Assembly: GCA_964557855.1 (NCBI GenBank)
Contig: CAZLBP010000008.1
Span: 55,039-119,038, forward strand
DNA: 64,000 nucleotides
Source of the DNA: JAJRZL01 sp964557855
GTDB lineage: Bacteria; Zixibacteria; MSB-5A5; GN15; FEB-12
Reading direction: 5' to 3'
Below the pieces are notes generated by a model. That model ran no database searches. It saw only the letters and a program-made list of their open reading frames with translations, and was not told where the DNA came from. The position numbers and the translations under genes were made by a program. Positions 18,400-27,149 of the stretch are shown piece after piece (within the stretch, counting starts at the first letter, position 1; the number at the start of each line of letters is the position of its first letter).

Positions 18400-18476
18400 A
18401 CCCAACGGGCCGGTTGGCGACGCTCAGGACCGCAACCTGCCGTGTTCTTGACAAATTCCGCTGTCGCCCGCCACTT

Positions 18477-18641
18477 GGAGGCTGTCCCAAGAGGTGATAT
18501 TCGGTCAACTTTCGTGTCGCGTAGAGGCGGGGCTCGTCCCCGCTGATCCGGTAAGTCGTTGCGGCGCAAGGCCGCAGCCTACGGGTAGAAAGTACAGTCG
18601 GCAAGCCTCAATGGCGATTTACCCCTTATGAAACAGCCTCC
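18477..18641 (+). repeat. 165-bp MITE-like element with 9-bp terminal inverted repeats
   Basis: GGAGGCTGT (18477-18485) at the left end is the exact reverse complement of ACAGCCTCC (18633-18641) at the right end, and the match continues imperfectly inward. Inside are GTAGAGGCGGGGCTCGTCCC and the hairpin GCGGCGCAAGGCCGC. No open frame of useful length exists. A shorter relative occurs at 47589-47664. Confidence 0.65.
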
Positions 18642-18916
18642 TTGCGCTGGGTTCCGTTCATCCCTGAATTGCCTCTCATTACTTGAATAGCAGACTTCCC
18701 ATACTCCCCCACTGATCCCAAACCGGTCGGTCGGAACGCCTGTAGTTCCGACTACTTTTGACTTACGGGACAAGAGCCGATACTGCTTGGCTCTCGTGCG
18801 CGGAGAACCTCCATATCCGCCCCTCCCGCAACAAATTGCAGAACGAACCCATTTCACCAGACGCGCGTCTGACCGTCTCCCTCTGACATACACCGCGGCA
18901 GGCCAAACCGCTACTG

Positions 18917-18945
18917 TTGTTTTCTGTCCCTGTTTACGATATATT
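18917..18945 (+). promoter_or_regulatory. Promoter giving a leaderless threonine aldolase mRNA
   Basis: TTGTTT (18917-18922), a 17-bp spacer and TATATT (18940-18945) lie only 7 bp before ATG 18953. No Shine-Dalgarno sequence is present. Transcription would start at or within a base or two of the A of the ATG. Confidence 0.65.
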
Positions 18946-18952
18946 GCGCGTC

Positions 18953-19981
18953 ATGAATATCATAGATTTACGCTCAGACACGGTCACTCGACCTTCTCCC
19001 GAGATGCGCCAGGCTATGCTTGAAGCTGAAGTAGGTGATGATGTGTTTGGTGACGATCCGACTGTAAAGGAACTGGAACGATATGTAGCCGATCTGTTCG
19101 GCAGGGAAGCATCGCTTTTCGTACCCTCCGGCACCATGGCCAACCAGATCTGTTTCAAAGCGCAGTCGCAACCGGGCTGGGAGCTGCTCTGCGATCGCGA
19201 TTGCCATGTCGTCAATTACGAAGTGGCTGGACCGGTCGTCCACAGCGGGTTGCTCGTGAACCTGCTGACTACGGACAGAGGGATGGTGACGGCGCAAATG
19301 GTCCGCGACAATATGCGGCCGATCAATCTGCATTGTCCCCGGACCAAGATGGTCGCACTGGAGAATTCGCATAACCGTCATGGCGGTACCATTTTGCCTC
19401 AGGACGAAATTCTCAGGGTACGGGAAGCCTGCGATGATCTCGAGTTGATCCTGCATCTCGATGGCGCCCGCATATGGAACGTGCATGTGGCCACCGGGTT
19501 ATCACTCGAGGAACTGACGCGGCCGTTTGATTCCGTTTCGGTCTGTCTCTCCAAAGGGCTTGGCGCACCGATCGGGTCCCTGATTCTCGGAACAGCCGAG
19601 TTCATTGAATTGTGCCGTCGGGAACGAAAGCTCTTCGGGGGCGGTATGCGCCAGGTGGGCATCATTGCGGCCGCCGGTCTCTATGCGATAAAGAACAACA
19701 TAGACAGACTGGCCCAAGACCACGCCAACGCCGAGTACATTGCCGGGGAACTGAACCGCCTGACCGTATTCGACATCGATCTTTCGCGAGTCCAGACGAA
19801 CATCGTCATTGCCGACATCACCGGTGACGATACCGCGGAGTCGGTCTTGGACAGGATGAAAGAAGTGGATGTCTGGGCCGTACCTTTCGGCCCCAAACGG
19901 ATTCGCATGGTCACCCACCTTGACGTATCGAGGGAGAGCTGCCGGGAAGCCGTGAAGCGGCTAAGGTCGGTGTTCGACTGA
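18953..19981 (+). CDS. ltaE: Low-specificity L-threonine aldolase
   Basis: This PLP enzyme cleaves threonine or allo-threonine to glycine and acetaldehyde. The 342-residue protein starts with the family signature MNIIDLRSDTVTRPS. It has DDVFGDDPT, the FVPSGTMANQI loop, the HLDGARIWN Asp-containing strand, and the PLP lysine in LSKGLGAP (near 201). I start at ATG 18953 because the family begins there and because the promoter at 18917-18945 leaves no room for anything longer. Confidence 0.93.
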   Translation: MNIIDLRSDTVTRPSPEMRQAMLEAEVGDDVFGDDPTVKELERYVADLFGREASLFVPSGTMANQICFKAQSQPGWELLCDRDCHVVNYEVAGPVVHSGLLVNLLTTDRGMVTAQMVRDNMRPINLHCPRTKMVALENSHNRHGGTILPQDEILRVREACDDLELILHLDGARIWNVHVATGLSLEELTRPFDSVSVCLSKGLGAPIGSLILGTAEFIELCRRERKLFGGGMRQVGIIAAAGLYAIKNNIDRLAQDHANAEYIAGELNRLTVFDIDLSRVQTNIVIADITGDDTAESVLDRMKEVDVWAVPFGPKRIRMVTHLDVSRESCREAVKRLRSVFD

Positions 19982-20017
19982 CAAAACCGATTACAAAACG
20001 GACAAGACGGGAGGCGA

Positions 20018-20794
20018 ATGAAACACGCACAGAACAGATTTGTTATTCTCGGGTCATCCTCCGGTGCGCCCCAGCCCCAACGCTGTACTTCCGGATACGT
20101 GCTGGATATAGACGGTCGCTTGAGCCTGGTGGACTGCGGTGGCGGCGTTAGTTCATCATTCCTGCGCCGGGGGCTGGACCCTCTTGCTGTCGACAGCGTG
20201 TTCATCAGCCATTGCCACCCCGACCACGTCTGCGAGCTGCCCCTCGTCCTGCAGATGCTGTATCTGGCCGGTCGGCAGCAGGAGGTAACCTTGTATCTGC
20301 CGGAGGAATTCGTCGGTCCGTTCAGGGCCTATCTCAATGCCGTATACATGATCCCCGAAAAACTCCCGTTCGAGATCCATATCACCGGTTACGGCGACGG
20401 TTTCACGGTCTCGGACCCCTGCCGGTTGCGCGCTATTGCCAACAATCATCTCCAGGGTTATGCGGACGTCATCGCGCAGCTGGGATTACCGAATCGGATG
20501 CAGAGCCATTGTTTTCGCATCGAAACCGCGGACAGGCGGCTGCTGTACTCGGCGGATATCGGCGGTCTGGAGGATATTCGTGTGCACCTCGACGGCAACG
20601 ACTACGTGGTCATGGAGACGACCCACGTAGACCTTGATGCCTTCTTTGTGCTCGCGCCGACCGTAAACGTGGGGGAGTTCGTCATTACGCATCTCGGTGA
20701 TGACGAGTCTATCCTGGAGTTAAACCGTAAGGCGCGCAAAGCGGGCCTGGACAATATCACGACCGCGGTCGATGGCATGGAGCTGCGGCTGTAG
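20018..20794 (+). CDS. MBL-fold metallo-hydrolase (RNase Z-like)
   Basis: The 258-residue protein opens with FVILGSSSGAPQPQR and has the zinc-binding motif SHCHPDH (near 67-73), a later ANNHLQGY histidine, LLYSADIGG with its Asp, and a final FVITHLGD histidine. This is the RNase Z/arylsulfatase-like layout of the metallo-beta-lactamase superfamily. The tRNase Z exosite region is not evident, so tRNA 3' processing is possible but unproven. It starts 36 bp after ltaE with a GGGAGG ribosome-binding site. Confidence 0.82.
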   Translation: MKHAQNRFVILGSSSGAPQPQRCTSGYVLDIDGRLSLVDCGGGVSSSFLRRGLDPLAVDSVFISHCHPDHVCELPLVLQMLYLAGRQQEVTLYLPEEFVGPFRAYLNAVYMIPEKLPFEIHITGYGDGFTVSDPCRLRAIANNHLQGYADVIAQLGLPNRMQSHCFRIETADRRLLYSADIGGLEDIRVHLDGNDYVVMETTHVDLDAFFVLAPTVNVGEFVITHLGDDESILELNRKARKAGLDNITTAVDGMELRL

Positions 20795-21000
20795 ATTGTC
20801 TTTTGGGGCAGGCCGGCTTCGAACCCACCAACCGCAACAACACATTATTTGTCACGGACAGGTTCGGGCCGGAACTCCCTTACAGGCCTTGACAAATTCC
20901 CGGTATATCTGCTGCGAACCGGCGGAGCTAGTCCCCGGCGACTCGGAAAATCTGTGCGACGCATGGCCGCACCCCGCCCTCAAGTTGGAATCATGACGTT

Positions 21001-21043
21001 GCGACAGGCCTTGATCCCGCTTTGTGGGATCAAGGCCTGTCGC
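21001..21043. repeat. Perfect 18-bp inverted repeat (GCGACAGG family)
   Basis: GCGACAGGCCTTGATCCC and its exact reverse complement flank the 7-base loop GCTTTGT. It lies between two convergent genes. Related but diverged copies are at 42015-42058, 35661-35708 and, more weakly, 5557-5587. It could also terminate transcription from either side, but no T-run abuts the stem. Confidence 0.85.
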
Positions 21044-21067
21044 TTATCGACTAAAGACTTTTTTTCC

Positions 21068-21409
21068 TTACCAACCGCGCCGGCCGCCGCCGCCCCCACG
21101 GCTGCCCCCGCGACCGCCACCTCGTCCGCCACCTCGTCCGCCGCCGCCGCCACCACCGCCGCGCTCGGTGCGCGGCCGGGCCTCGTTGACATTCAACGGA
21201 CGCCCATCAAGGTCCTGACCGTTGAGTGCCTCCATAGCAGCCGTCGCTTCATCGTTGTTCGGCATTTCCACGAACCCGAATCCGCGAGATCGTCCTGAGA
21301 ACTTGTCGGTGATGATGCTCACACTGGAAACTTCGCCGTGTGTCTCAAACGCTTTGCGAAGGGATTCTTCATCCGTATCGTGTGACAGGTTACCAACATA
21401 GATGTTCAT
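21068..21409 (-). CDS. RRM RNA-binding protein with Gly/Arg-rich tail
   Basis: The protein (about 113 residues) has one RNA recognition motif: RNP2 is IYVGNLS near residue 2 and RNP1 is RSRGFGFVEM near 40. It ends in a tail of repeated GGR units and RRGW. Small Rbp-type proteins of this design act as RNA chaperones, often under cold stress. The start is the ATG whose complement is 21407-21409, preceded by GGAGAG 6 bp upstream. The upstream ATG adds 13 residues and is less likely. It is one of two genes on the - strand in the window. Confidence 0.9.
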   Translation of the reverse strand: MNIYVGNLSHDTDEESLRKAFETHGEVSSVSIITDKFSGRSRGFGFVEMPNNDEATAAMEALNGQDLDGRPLNVNEARPRTERGGGGGGGGRGGGRGGGRGGSRGGGGGRRGW

Positions 21410-21803
21410 TTTGCTCTCCAGAATCTTCTGTGCTTGCGTACAGTTCACCGCTGCACAGACTAGTTATCGTGTCTTATGACACCGCCGTTCTCAGGATAAG
21501 ATGTCTGCAAAGATTGAAGGGATGCTACAAATCTTGAAAACCCTTACATGAGAATGTTGTTAACACGTCGAAATGTAATCTGTTGACAATGCTGATGTCA
21601 AGGATTCTTTGCAATGAGTCTTCTGAAGGGCCGGTTCTGCCCACACCTGCCCCGCAATACGCTGCTTGTTGCGGTCGGCAACCAAGTGGACAATGGTGAC
21701 CCTCGAATTCTAACAATCCGTTGAGTCTATATGAGAGACCAAGGCGCCCAGGGATAGTGGTGTGTCACATCCTGCCAATCTGGCGGAATCGTGCCATTTC
21801 TAC
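21410..21803. other. Divergent intergenic region, no gene seen
   Basis: The region separates the - strand RRM gene from rnr. It should hold the RRM promoter and a leader of some length, but I could not pick a convincing -35/-10 pair on that strand. No RNA gene or repeat was recognised. Confidence 0.55.
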
Positions 21804-21831
21804 TTGACTTGACTCCATGTTACCCTTTATT
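21804..21831 (+). promoter_or_regulatory. Probable leaderless promoter of rnr
   Basis: TTGACT (21804-21809), 16 bp, then TTTATT (21826-21831), 9 bp before ATG 21841. A second TTGACT overlaps at 21809-21814. The start codon has no Shine-Dalgarno sequence at normal spacing; GGGG at 21834-21837 is too close to it. Confidence 0.5.
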
Positions 21832-21840
21832 TCGGGGCAA

Positions 21841-24054
21841 ATGGAGTTCTCTGCTGACAAAATAGTCGCGTTCATTCGTCAGAAATCGCACCACCCCATG
21901 AAGCTCAAGGAGTTGGCTCAGGCCCTTTCTATACCCAAGCCGCAATACGCGCAATTCAGGACCGTGATAAAACAGCTCATCAACAGCGGCGAACTGGTCA
22001 GACTAAAACGTGGCCGAATCGGAATCGCCTCGGAGATGGATATGCTGGTCGGCCCCGTTTCGATCGTCCGTTCCGGAATGGGCTTCGTGGAACGTCCGGA
22101 AAGTGACAAAGGTGAGCGGGATATCATGATCCCGGCCAACGCTCTGTCGACCGCGCTGGACGGTGACAAGGTGATGGTTCGTTTGACCGGGCAATCGGAT
22201 GGTCGTCAATTGGGCACGGTTGTGCGAGTTGTGGAACGATCCGAGCGGAATATCGTCGGGGTCTTCAACAAAGGCCCCCACTTTGCCTACGTTACCCCCG
22301 ATAACCCGCGTATTCACCGGGACATCTACATTCCGTCTACTCATCAGCAAAAAGCACAAAACGGAGAGAAGGTCGTCTGCAAACTGATAGAGTGGGAAGA
22401 CCCCCATCTGAATCCGATCGGCGACATCACCGAACGAATCGGGTTTCCCGGCGAGCCGGGAGTAGATATGCTGACGGTGATCAAGAGCTATGAGTTGCCC
22501 GAAGAGTTTCCCGATGACGTTCTCGACGAAGCGGAGCGCATTACGGCCGCCCCGATGAAGGAAGAATACGCCCGACGGGAGGATCTGAGTAGTGAGTGCA
22601 TTTACACGATTGATCCCGCCGACGCCAAGGATCACGACGATGCAGTTTCGGTCGAGAAAACTGCCGGCGGCTATCGCCTGGGCGTGCATATCGCCGATGT
22701 CTCTCATTACGTCCAGCCCGGCACGGCTCTCGACAAGGAAGCTTTTGAGCGTGGTAACTCCGTATATTTGCCGGGCATGGTGATACCGATGCTCCCGGAG
22801 ATCCTCTCCAACAACACCTGTTCTCTCAAACCGAATCGCAAGCGATTGGCCTTCTCGGTTGTTATCGACTTTGACGATAAGGGCAAGGCGCTTTCGTGGA
22901 GACTGACCGATACCGTCGTCAAATCCGCGGCGAAGCTGGCCTACGAAGAAGTTCAGGAGTTCTTCGATCACGGCTTGCAGGCCGGACGCGCCGCCGACAA
23001 GATCAAACGCGTGGCCGACAATCTGACGCTGGCGCGCGAGCTGGCGCTTAAGTTGAATAAGAGGCGGTTCGCCGAAGGATCGCTTGATTTCGATTTGCCG
23101 GAAGCCAAGATTATTCTCAATAAACAGGGCGAAGTCATCGAGCTGGGCAACAGAATACGACTGGAATCGCACCGTCTCGTCGAAGAGTTCATGCTGGCCG
23201 CCAACAAGGCGGTGGCGCTCGAAGTATTCAGGAGGGGCCAGCAGTTTCTGTACCGCGTCCACGGCCGGCCGGATTTGGAAAAAATCGAGCATTTTTCCGC
23301 CATGATGTCTCGGCTGGGCTACAATTTCCCGGTGTCGCCCACTATTCGACCCGTCGACCTGGCCCGCTTCCTCAAAAAAGTCCAGGATGCGCCGGAGATC
23401 GAGTTGATTAACGAGCTCATGCTGCGCTCGATGCAGAAGGCGGTGTACCAGCGTAAGAACATCGGTCACTTCGGACTGGCCTTCAAACACTATACCCACT
23501 TCACATCGCCCATTCGGCGCTATCCCGATTTGCTGGTCCATCGGCTGCTTCGCACGATGGACGGCGGCCAATATCCGCCCGCCTTCGCCAAACGTATCCC
23601 TAACGTAATCGACCGGGTTGGTAAACACTGTTCGGAAACGGAACGGACAGCCGAATCCGCCGAGCGGGAAGCCGTCAAGGTCAAACAAGTCCAGTATATG
23701 GAACGCCACATCGGTGATCAATTCGGCGGCGTCATTTCCGGCGTGACCGGATTCGGGTTCTTCGTCAGAATCGACAACCTCGGCGCCGAAGGGCTCGTGC
23801 GCATATCAACAATTGATGATGACTACTATCGATTCGACGAATCACAGTTCCGACTGGTTGGTCGACGCACCGGCAGTACGTATCGTCTGGGCGACCAGGT
23901 CCAGGTCGGAGTCCTGAAAGTCGACCGGACTAAAAACGAGATTGAATTGTACGCAGTCCCCTCGGAGCCGAAGGAGCGGACGGGGCCACGCTCGGAAATC
24001 ACCACGCCGCGATCGAAAAAACGTCGTGAGAAGAATAAGAAGAGGAGGCGGTAA
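21841..24054 (+). CDS. rnr: Exoribonuclease R
   Basis: RNase R degrades structured RNA from the 3' end. The 737-residue protein has an N-terminal winged-helix part (about 1-65), cold-shock domains (about 70-220) and the RNB catalytic domain with the Asp cluster IDPADAKDHDDAV (near 258). An S1 domain (near 625-705) and a Lys/Arg-rich tail ending KKRREKNKKRRR complete the family layout. I start at ATG 21841 (MEFSADKIV) instead of 21817 because the promoter elements overlap the upstream option. It lies next to the RRM and cold-shock-type genes, a grouping that suggests RNA quality control. Confidence 0.95.
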   Translation: MEFSADKIVAFIRQKSHHPMKLKELAQALSIPKPQYAQFRTVIKQLINSGELVRLKRGRIGIASEMDMLVGPVSIVRSGMGFVERPESDKGERDIMIPANALSTALDGDKVMVRLTGQSDGRQLGTVVRVVERSERNIVGVFNKGPHFAYVTPDNPRIHRDIYIPSTHQQKAQNGEKVVCKLIEWEDPHLNPIGDITERIGFPGEPGVDMLTVIKSYELPEEFPDDVLDEAERITAAPMKEEYARREDLSSECIYTIDPADAKDHDDAVSVEKTAGGYRLGVHIADVSHYVQPGTALDKEAFERGNSVYLPGMVIPMLPEILSNNTCSLKPNRKRLAFSVVIDFDDKGKALSWRLTDTVVKSAAKLAYEEVQEFFDHGLQAGRAADKIKRVADNLTLARELALKLNKRRFAEGSLDFDLPEAKIILNKQGEVIELGNRIRLESHRLVEEFMLAANKAVALEVFRRGQQFLYRVHGRPDLEKIEHFSAMMSRLGYNFPVSPTIRPVDLARFLKKVQDAPEIELINELMLRSMQKAVYQRKNIGHFGLAFKHYTHFTSPIRRYPDLLVHRLLRTMDGGQYPPAFAKRIPNVIDRVGKHCSETERTAESAEREAVKVKQVQYMERHIGDQFGGVISGVTGFGFFVRIDNLGAEGLVRISTIDDDYYRFDESQFRLVGRRTGSTYRLGDQVQVGVLKVDRTKNEIELYAVPSEPKERTGPRSEITTPRSKKRREKNKKRRR

Positions 24055-24078
24055 GCCGGGCCAAGTCTGCCGGACGGG

Positions 24079-25509
24079 ATGACGAATATGAAGAACCGTG
24101 TTCTCATTCTGATCAACAAGCGCAATCTGGACTTCGCCGGCATAAACTGGAGCGCGATCGGCACGGTCGTAACGGAACTGTCAGAGCTGTACCAGATCAT
24201 CAAAGAGCGGCGCATTGATGTGCTGCTGGTCGACGCGTCACGCCATGATCTGAAGCGACCGGTGGCAACGAAAGTCAGACGCTACAACGGGCTGACCGAA
24301 ATCTGGCTGGTGACGAGAGAGGGACGGGATCATGATCAGCTTGAAAATTACGTCGACGGCGCCATTCCACTGGGTGTGGGGGCCGAAGGCATAGCGGCCA
24401 AAGTGTCAGGGATTCTCCATGGTCGGGAATTGCTCGCCGAATACGGCATGATCGGGCGCTCCCTGCGCGTGAAAGCGGTGGCAGAGACAATCGAACGGGT
24501 GGCCCCGACCGAAGTTCCGATCTTGATTGTCGGTCCGTCGGGCGCCGGAAAAGAACTGGTGGCGCGGGCCGTGCACAAGAACTCCCGCCGCCACGACAAA
24601 CCGTATGTCGATATCAATTGCGGTGCTCTGGCCGAGGGGGTGCTCGAATCCGAGCTGTTCGGACACGAAAAAGGAGCCTTTACGGGGTCGGTATCCAAAC
24701 GAGAGGGGTTGTTCTATAAAGCCGAAGGCGGCACTATTTTTCTCGATGAAATCGGCGAAACGACTTCCAACATGCAGGTAAAACTGCTGCGGGTGCTGGA
24801 AGACGGCACGTATTACCCGGTCGGATCGTCGACCGCCCGCAAAGCGAACGTGAGGGTCGTCTCCGCGACCAACCGGGACTTGACCGAAGCTATAGCGGAG
24901 CGCGCCTTCAGGGAAGATCTTTACTTCAGAATCGGCGTCGTTAAGATAGTCGTGCCGCCCCTGCTCGACCGGCGCGGCGATATACAACCTTTGCTCCAGC
25001 ATTTCTGGCGGAGCTACCCCGGCCTGGAATACACCGATGCCGCCCTGGACTTGCTGATGAAATACGACTGGCCAGGCAATGTTCGGCAGCTCAAGAACTT
25101 CGCCGACCGCATGGTGGCTCTCAAGCCGGAAGGACTCGTCGAGCAGAGTGACGTCGAGCGTTTCATCGACGAGCAGCACAGTACTCTCAAGCACCTGCCG
25201 GTTTCAACCGGCAGAACCGTCGAGGAAGCCGGTCAGGAGTTGATCTACCGGGCCATTTTGCAGCTCGGCAATGAAATCAGGCTGTTACGTGATCTGATCA
25301 CGTCGCATTTGCCGGCGGAATCCACTGAAGAGGAGTATGAGACCTCGTCGGTGGCGGCGGGGACGGGGCAGACGATGGAGGCTCTCGAAAAGGAGGCGAT
25401 CAAACGAACGCTTGATGATACCGGCGGTAATCGCAAGGAAGCCGCCCGGCGACTGGGAATAGGGGAACGAACTTTATACCGCAAACTCAAGAGGTATAAT
25501 CTACGCTGA
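24079..25509 (+). CDS. Sigma-54-type transcriptional regulator with pseudo-receiver
   Basis: The N-terminal 120 residues resemble a receiver fold (IDVLLVDAS, EIWLVTREG) but lack the acidic pair needed for phosphorylation. The AAA+ domain has Walker A VGPSGAGKE (near 153), GTIFLDEIGE, and the sigma-54 contact loop as GAFTGS instead of GAFTGA. The C-terminus is a Fis-type helix-turn-helix (GNRKEAARRLGIGERTLYRK). Family members open sigma-54 promoters. It is the first gene of a run of five tightly packed genes, so it probably regulates, or is co-expressed with, the surface proteins behind it. It could also be a distant PilR substitute for the orphan PilS. Confidence 0.88.
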   Translation: MTNMKNRVLILINKRNLDFAGINWSAIGTVVTELSELYQIIKERRIDVLLVDASRHDLKRPVATKVRRYNGLTEIWLVTREGRDHDQLENYVDGAIPLGVGAEGIAAKVSGILHGRELLAEYGMIGRSLRVKAVAETIERVAPTEVPILIVGPSGAGKELVARAVHKNSRRHDKPYVDINCGALAEGVLESELFGHEKGAFTGSVSKREGLFYKAEGGTIFLDEIGETTSNMQVKLLRVLEDGTYYPVGSSTARKANVRVVSATNRDLTEAIAERAFREDLYFRIGVVKIVVPPLLDRRGDIQPLLQHFWRSYPGLEYTDAALDLLMKYDWPGNVRQLKNFADRMVALKPEGLVEQSDVERFIDEQHSTLKHLPVSTGRTVEEAGQELIYRAILQLGNEIRLLRDLITSHLPAESTEEEYETSSVAAGTGQTMEALEKEAIKRTLDDTGGNRKEAARRLGIGERTLYRKLKRYNLR

Positions 25510-27149
25510 GGGGTTGGACAGCAGTAATCATTTTGTCGGCTCATACCTGTTTCACGAACGCGTCTTCGGCGCAACAGGTCGGGACCGTGGTGTATCCGGA
25601 TGCGGAAGTGCTTCTGGAGGCTTATCAAAACGGCGAACTGTCACTCGGCGAATACTTGATCCTCAAAGAGGTGCTGCTTCAGGGTGTTGATTCCACCAAT
25701 GCCCATCTTCTTGACCACATTCCCAATCTGCTGCACTATCTGACGGACAGCGCTTCGCTGCGGACCGGTCTTGAGGAAGAGCAGGCGCAGGCATTCACGG
25801 AGAACGTCAGCCGGCGCACACAGGGCCGGTTCCGTCACCGATACTACCAGTCACTGGAGAAGCAATCGGGAAACAGATATCAATCTTCCGTAGTCCTGAA
25901 CGGGCCGCGGCAATTTCACCTTGACTTGCAGATCGAGAAGGACCTGAACAGCCGGGAGCGTCTTACGCGCCGATCGCTCGCATATTCGAGTCCGGTCGGC
26001 GCCGTCAGAAAGCTGCAGGTCGGTAACTACTCCCGGAGGCTCGGGCTGGGAACGGTGGCCGGGTACAGAGGCCGGCTCCTGTCGACCTCGGATCATTTGG
26101 ACGGGGAATCGCTCTTGTATCCCGACTACGGGGGCAGTAACGGCCTGCTCGTCCGGCTCCAACCAGCTCAACGCGTCTCTTCGGAGATGTTGATATCCAT
26201 AAATCGAGACGTCAACCACCGGTTCTTCTCGCTGGCGGGAACCATGAACTGGCATCGGGGCGGATTCGAGGCCGGGCTGCTGTCCGGACTGAACAGACTG
26301 CAATCGCGACTTACCGACGAGCGGGTACATGACATCAAGCTCGGCCTGATTGTGCGGCAAAACTATCGGCACGGCTATGCCGCCGTTGAAACCTCGTCAC
26401 AACTGGGACACCGGCGCGGTTTCGGTGCGGTTGTGGTGGAGGGGCGCCACCGGTTCCGACGGGCCGAAGTCAGGTACGCAAGCTGGATCTACGGAGACGA
26501 TTTCCTGGATCTGGCGTCGGGCAGCAAAGCCGGCAGTGTCGCCCGGACCGATTCTCTGCCCGCCGTCGGGTTGTCCTTTTCGAGCCGGCGCACGGGCGCC
26601 GAGGGCGGCCTGCTGCGGTCGATGCTGGACATGAGTAGCCATATAAGAACGGTCAACGCTCTGGTCTTTTCCTCTTTCGACAAGGGGACTCGGGACCTCC
26701 AATTCCTTACAGCGTTGATATACCGATTCGATAAACACCTGCAGGTGCGCCTGGACTACGTGCAGAAAACGAAAACGCGCCTGGGCGGCTCGGGCAAGAC
26801 CGAACGAACCGACCGCCGGACCCGGATCGAGATCAATTACGCCGGGAAAAATTTGTTGCTCCGCGGCTACCTCGGATACGATACTGAGACCGATGCAAAC
26901 GATGATCTGGCAGCGTTCATGCGGGCCCGACTGACAACGGACAAGTCCGGCGAGTTCGAAGTGTGGTCGAATCTGTCCCGCTGGAACATAGAGACGCGGT
27001 CCATCGCGTACTGGTATGTCTTCTTTCGGCATTCGCTCGAATTCCGGAACGGCGTTCATACCGGCTTCAAGGTCAGTCATCGTTACAGTCGGGCGGCTAC
27101 GGACAAACATCTAACTACCGTAACGCTGGAACTGGATATCGTGATATGA
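25506..27149 (+). CDS. Predicted outer-membrane beta-barrel protein
   Basis: After a helical N-terminal module (VYPDAEVLLEAYQNGELSLG) most of the protein alternates hydrophobic and polar residues in short strands rich in Arg, Tyr and Gly, and it ends LELDIVI, as in barrels. I do not recognise a named family. TTG 25533 is the first common start codon, but it cuts through a signal peptide. Reading from CTG 25506 gives LRGWTAVIILSAHTCFTNASSA, a good signal sequence ending at ASSA. That CTG overlaps the regulator's stop codon, with AGAGGT upstream. I therefore place the start at 25506; the start is less certain than the gene. Confidence 0.72.
   Translation: MRGWTAVIILSAHTCFTNASSAQQVGTVVYPDAEVLLEAYQNGELSLGEYLILKEVLLQGVDSTNAHLLDHIPNLLHYLTDSASLRTGLEEEQAQAFTENVSRRTQGRFRHRYYQSLEKQSGNRYQSSVVLNGPRQFHLDLQIEKDLNSRERLTRRSLAYSSPVGAVRKLQVGNYSRRLGLGTVAGYRGRLLSTSDHLDGESLLYPDYGGSNGLLVRLQPAQRVSSEMLISINRDVNHRFFSLAGTMNWHRGGFEAGLLSGLNRLQSRLTDERVHDIKLGLIVRQNYRHGYAAVETSSQLGHRRGFGAVVVEGRHRFRRAEVRYASWIYGDDFLDLASGSKAGSVARTDSLPAVGLSFSSRRTGAEGGLLRSMLDMSSHIRTVNALVFSSFDKGTRDLQFLTALIYRFDKHLQVRLDYVQKTKTRLGGSGKTERTDRRTRIEINYAGKNLLLRGYLGYDTETDANDDLAAFMRARLTTDKSGEFEVWSNLSRWNIETRSIAYWYVFFRHSLEFRNGVHTGFKVSHRYSRAATDKHLTTVTLELDIVI

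Larger units (their letters stand above)
18314..18916. other. Non-coding gap filled with dispersed repeats
   Basis: No frame here has a credible start, ribosome-binding site or recognisable product. The region contains two related repeat copies (from 18338 and from 18477) and a stretch, 18545-18583, that recurs inverted at 60874-60912. Between about 18645 and 18900 I see no repeat or gene. Confidence 0.7.

Noticed and set aside
18345..18893. Several short frames between the cold-shock and threonine aldolase genes
   Set aside because: They lie within repeat units, differ in frame between repeat copies and show no coding signal.
20889..20900. TTGACAAATTCC, also found near 18449
   Set aside because: The shared 12-mer is suggestive, but neither copy has a well-spaced -10, and 12 bp is too short to define a further repeat family here.
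20849..21298. + strand Ala/Thr/Pro-rich frame
   Set aside because: It is the complement of the Gly-rich tail of the RRM gene plus a palindrome.
21583..21588. TTGACA in the rnr upstream region
   Set aside because: No -10 element at acceptable spacing on the + strand, and a better promoter lies next to the start codon.
22003..23721. Antisense open frame of 572 codons opposite RNase R
   Set aside because: It mirrors a well-supported gene in a GC-rich, codon-biased region, has no ribosome-binding site and shows no recognisable domain.
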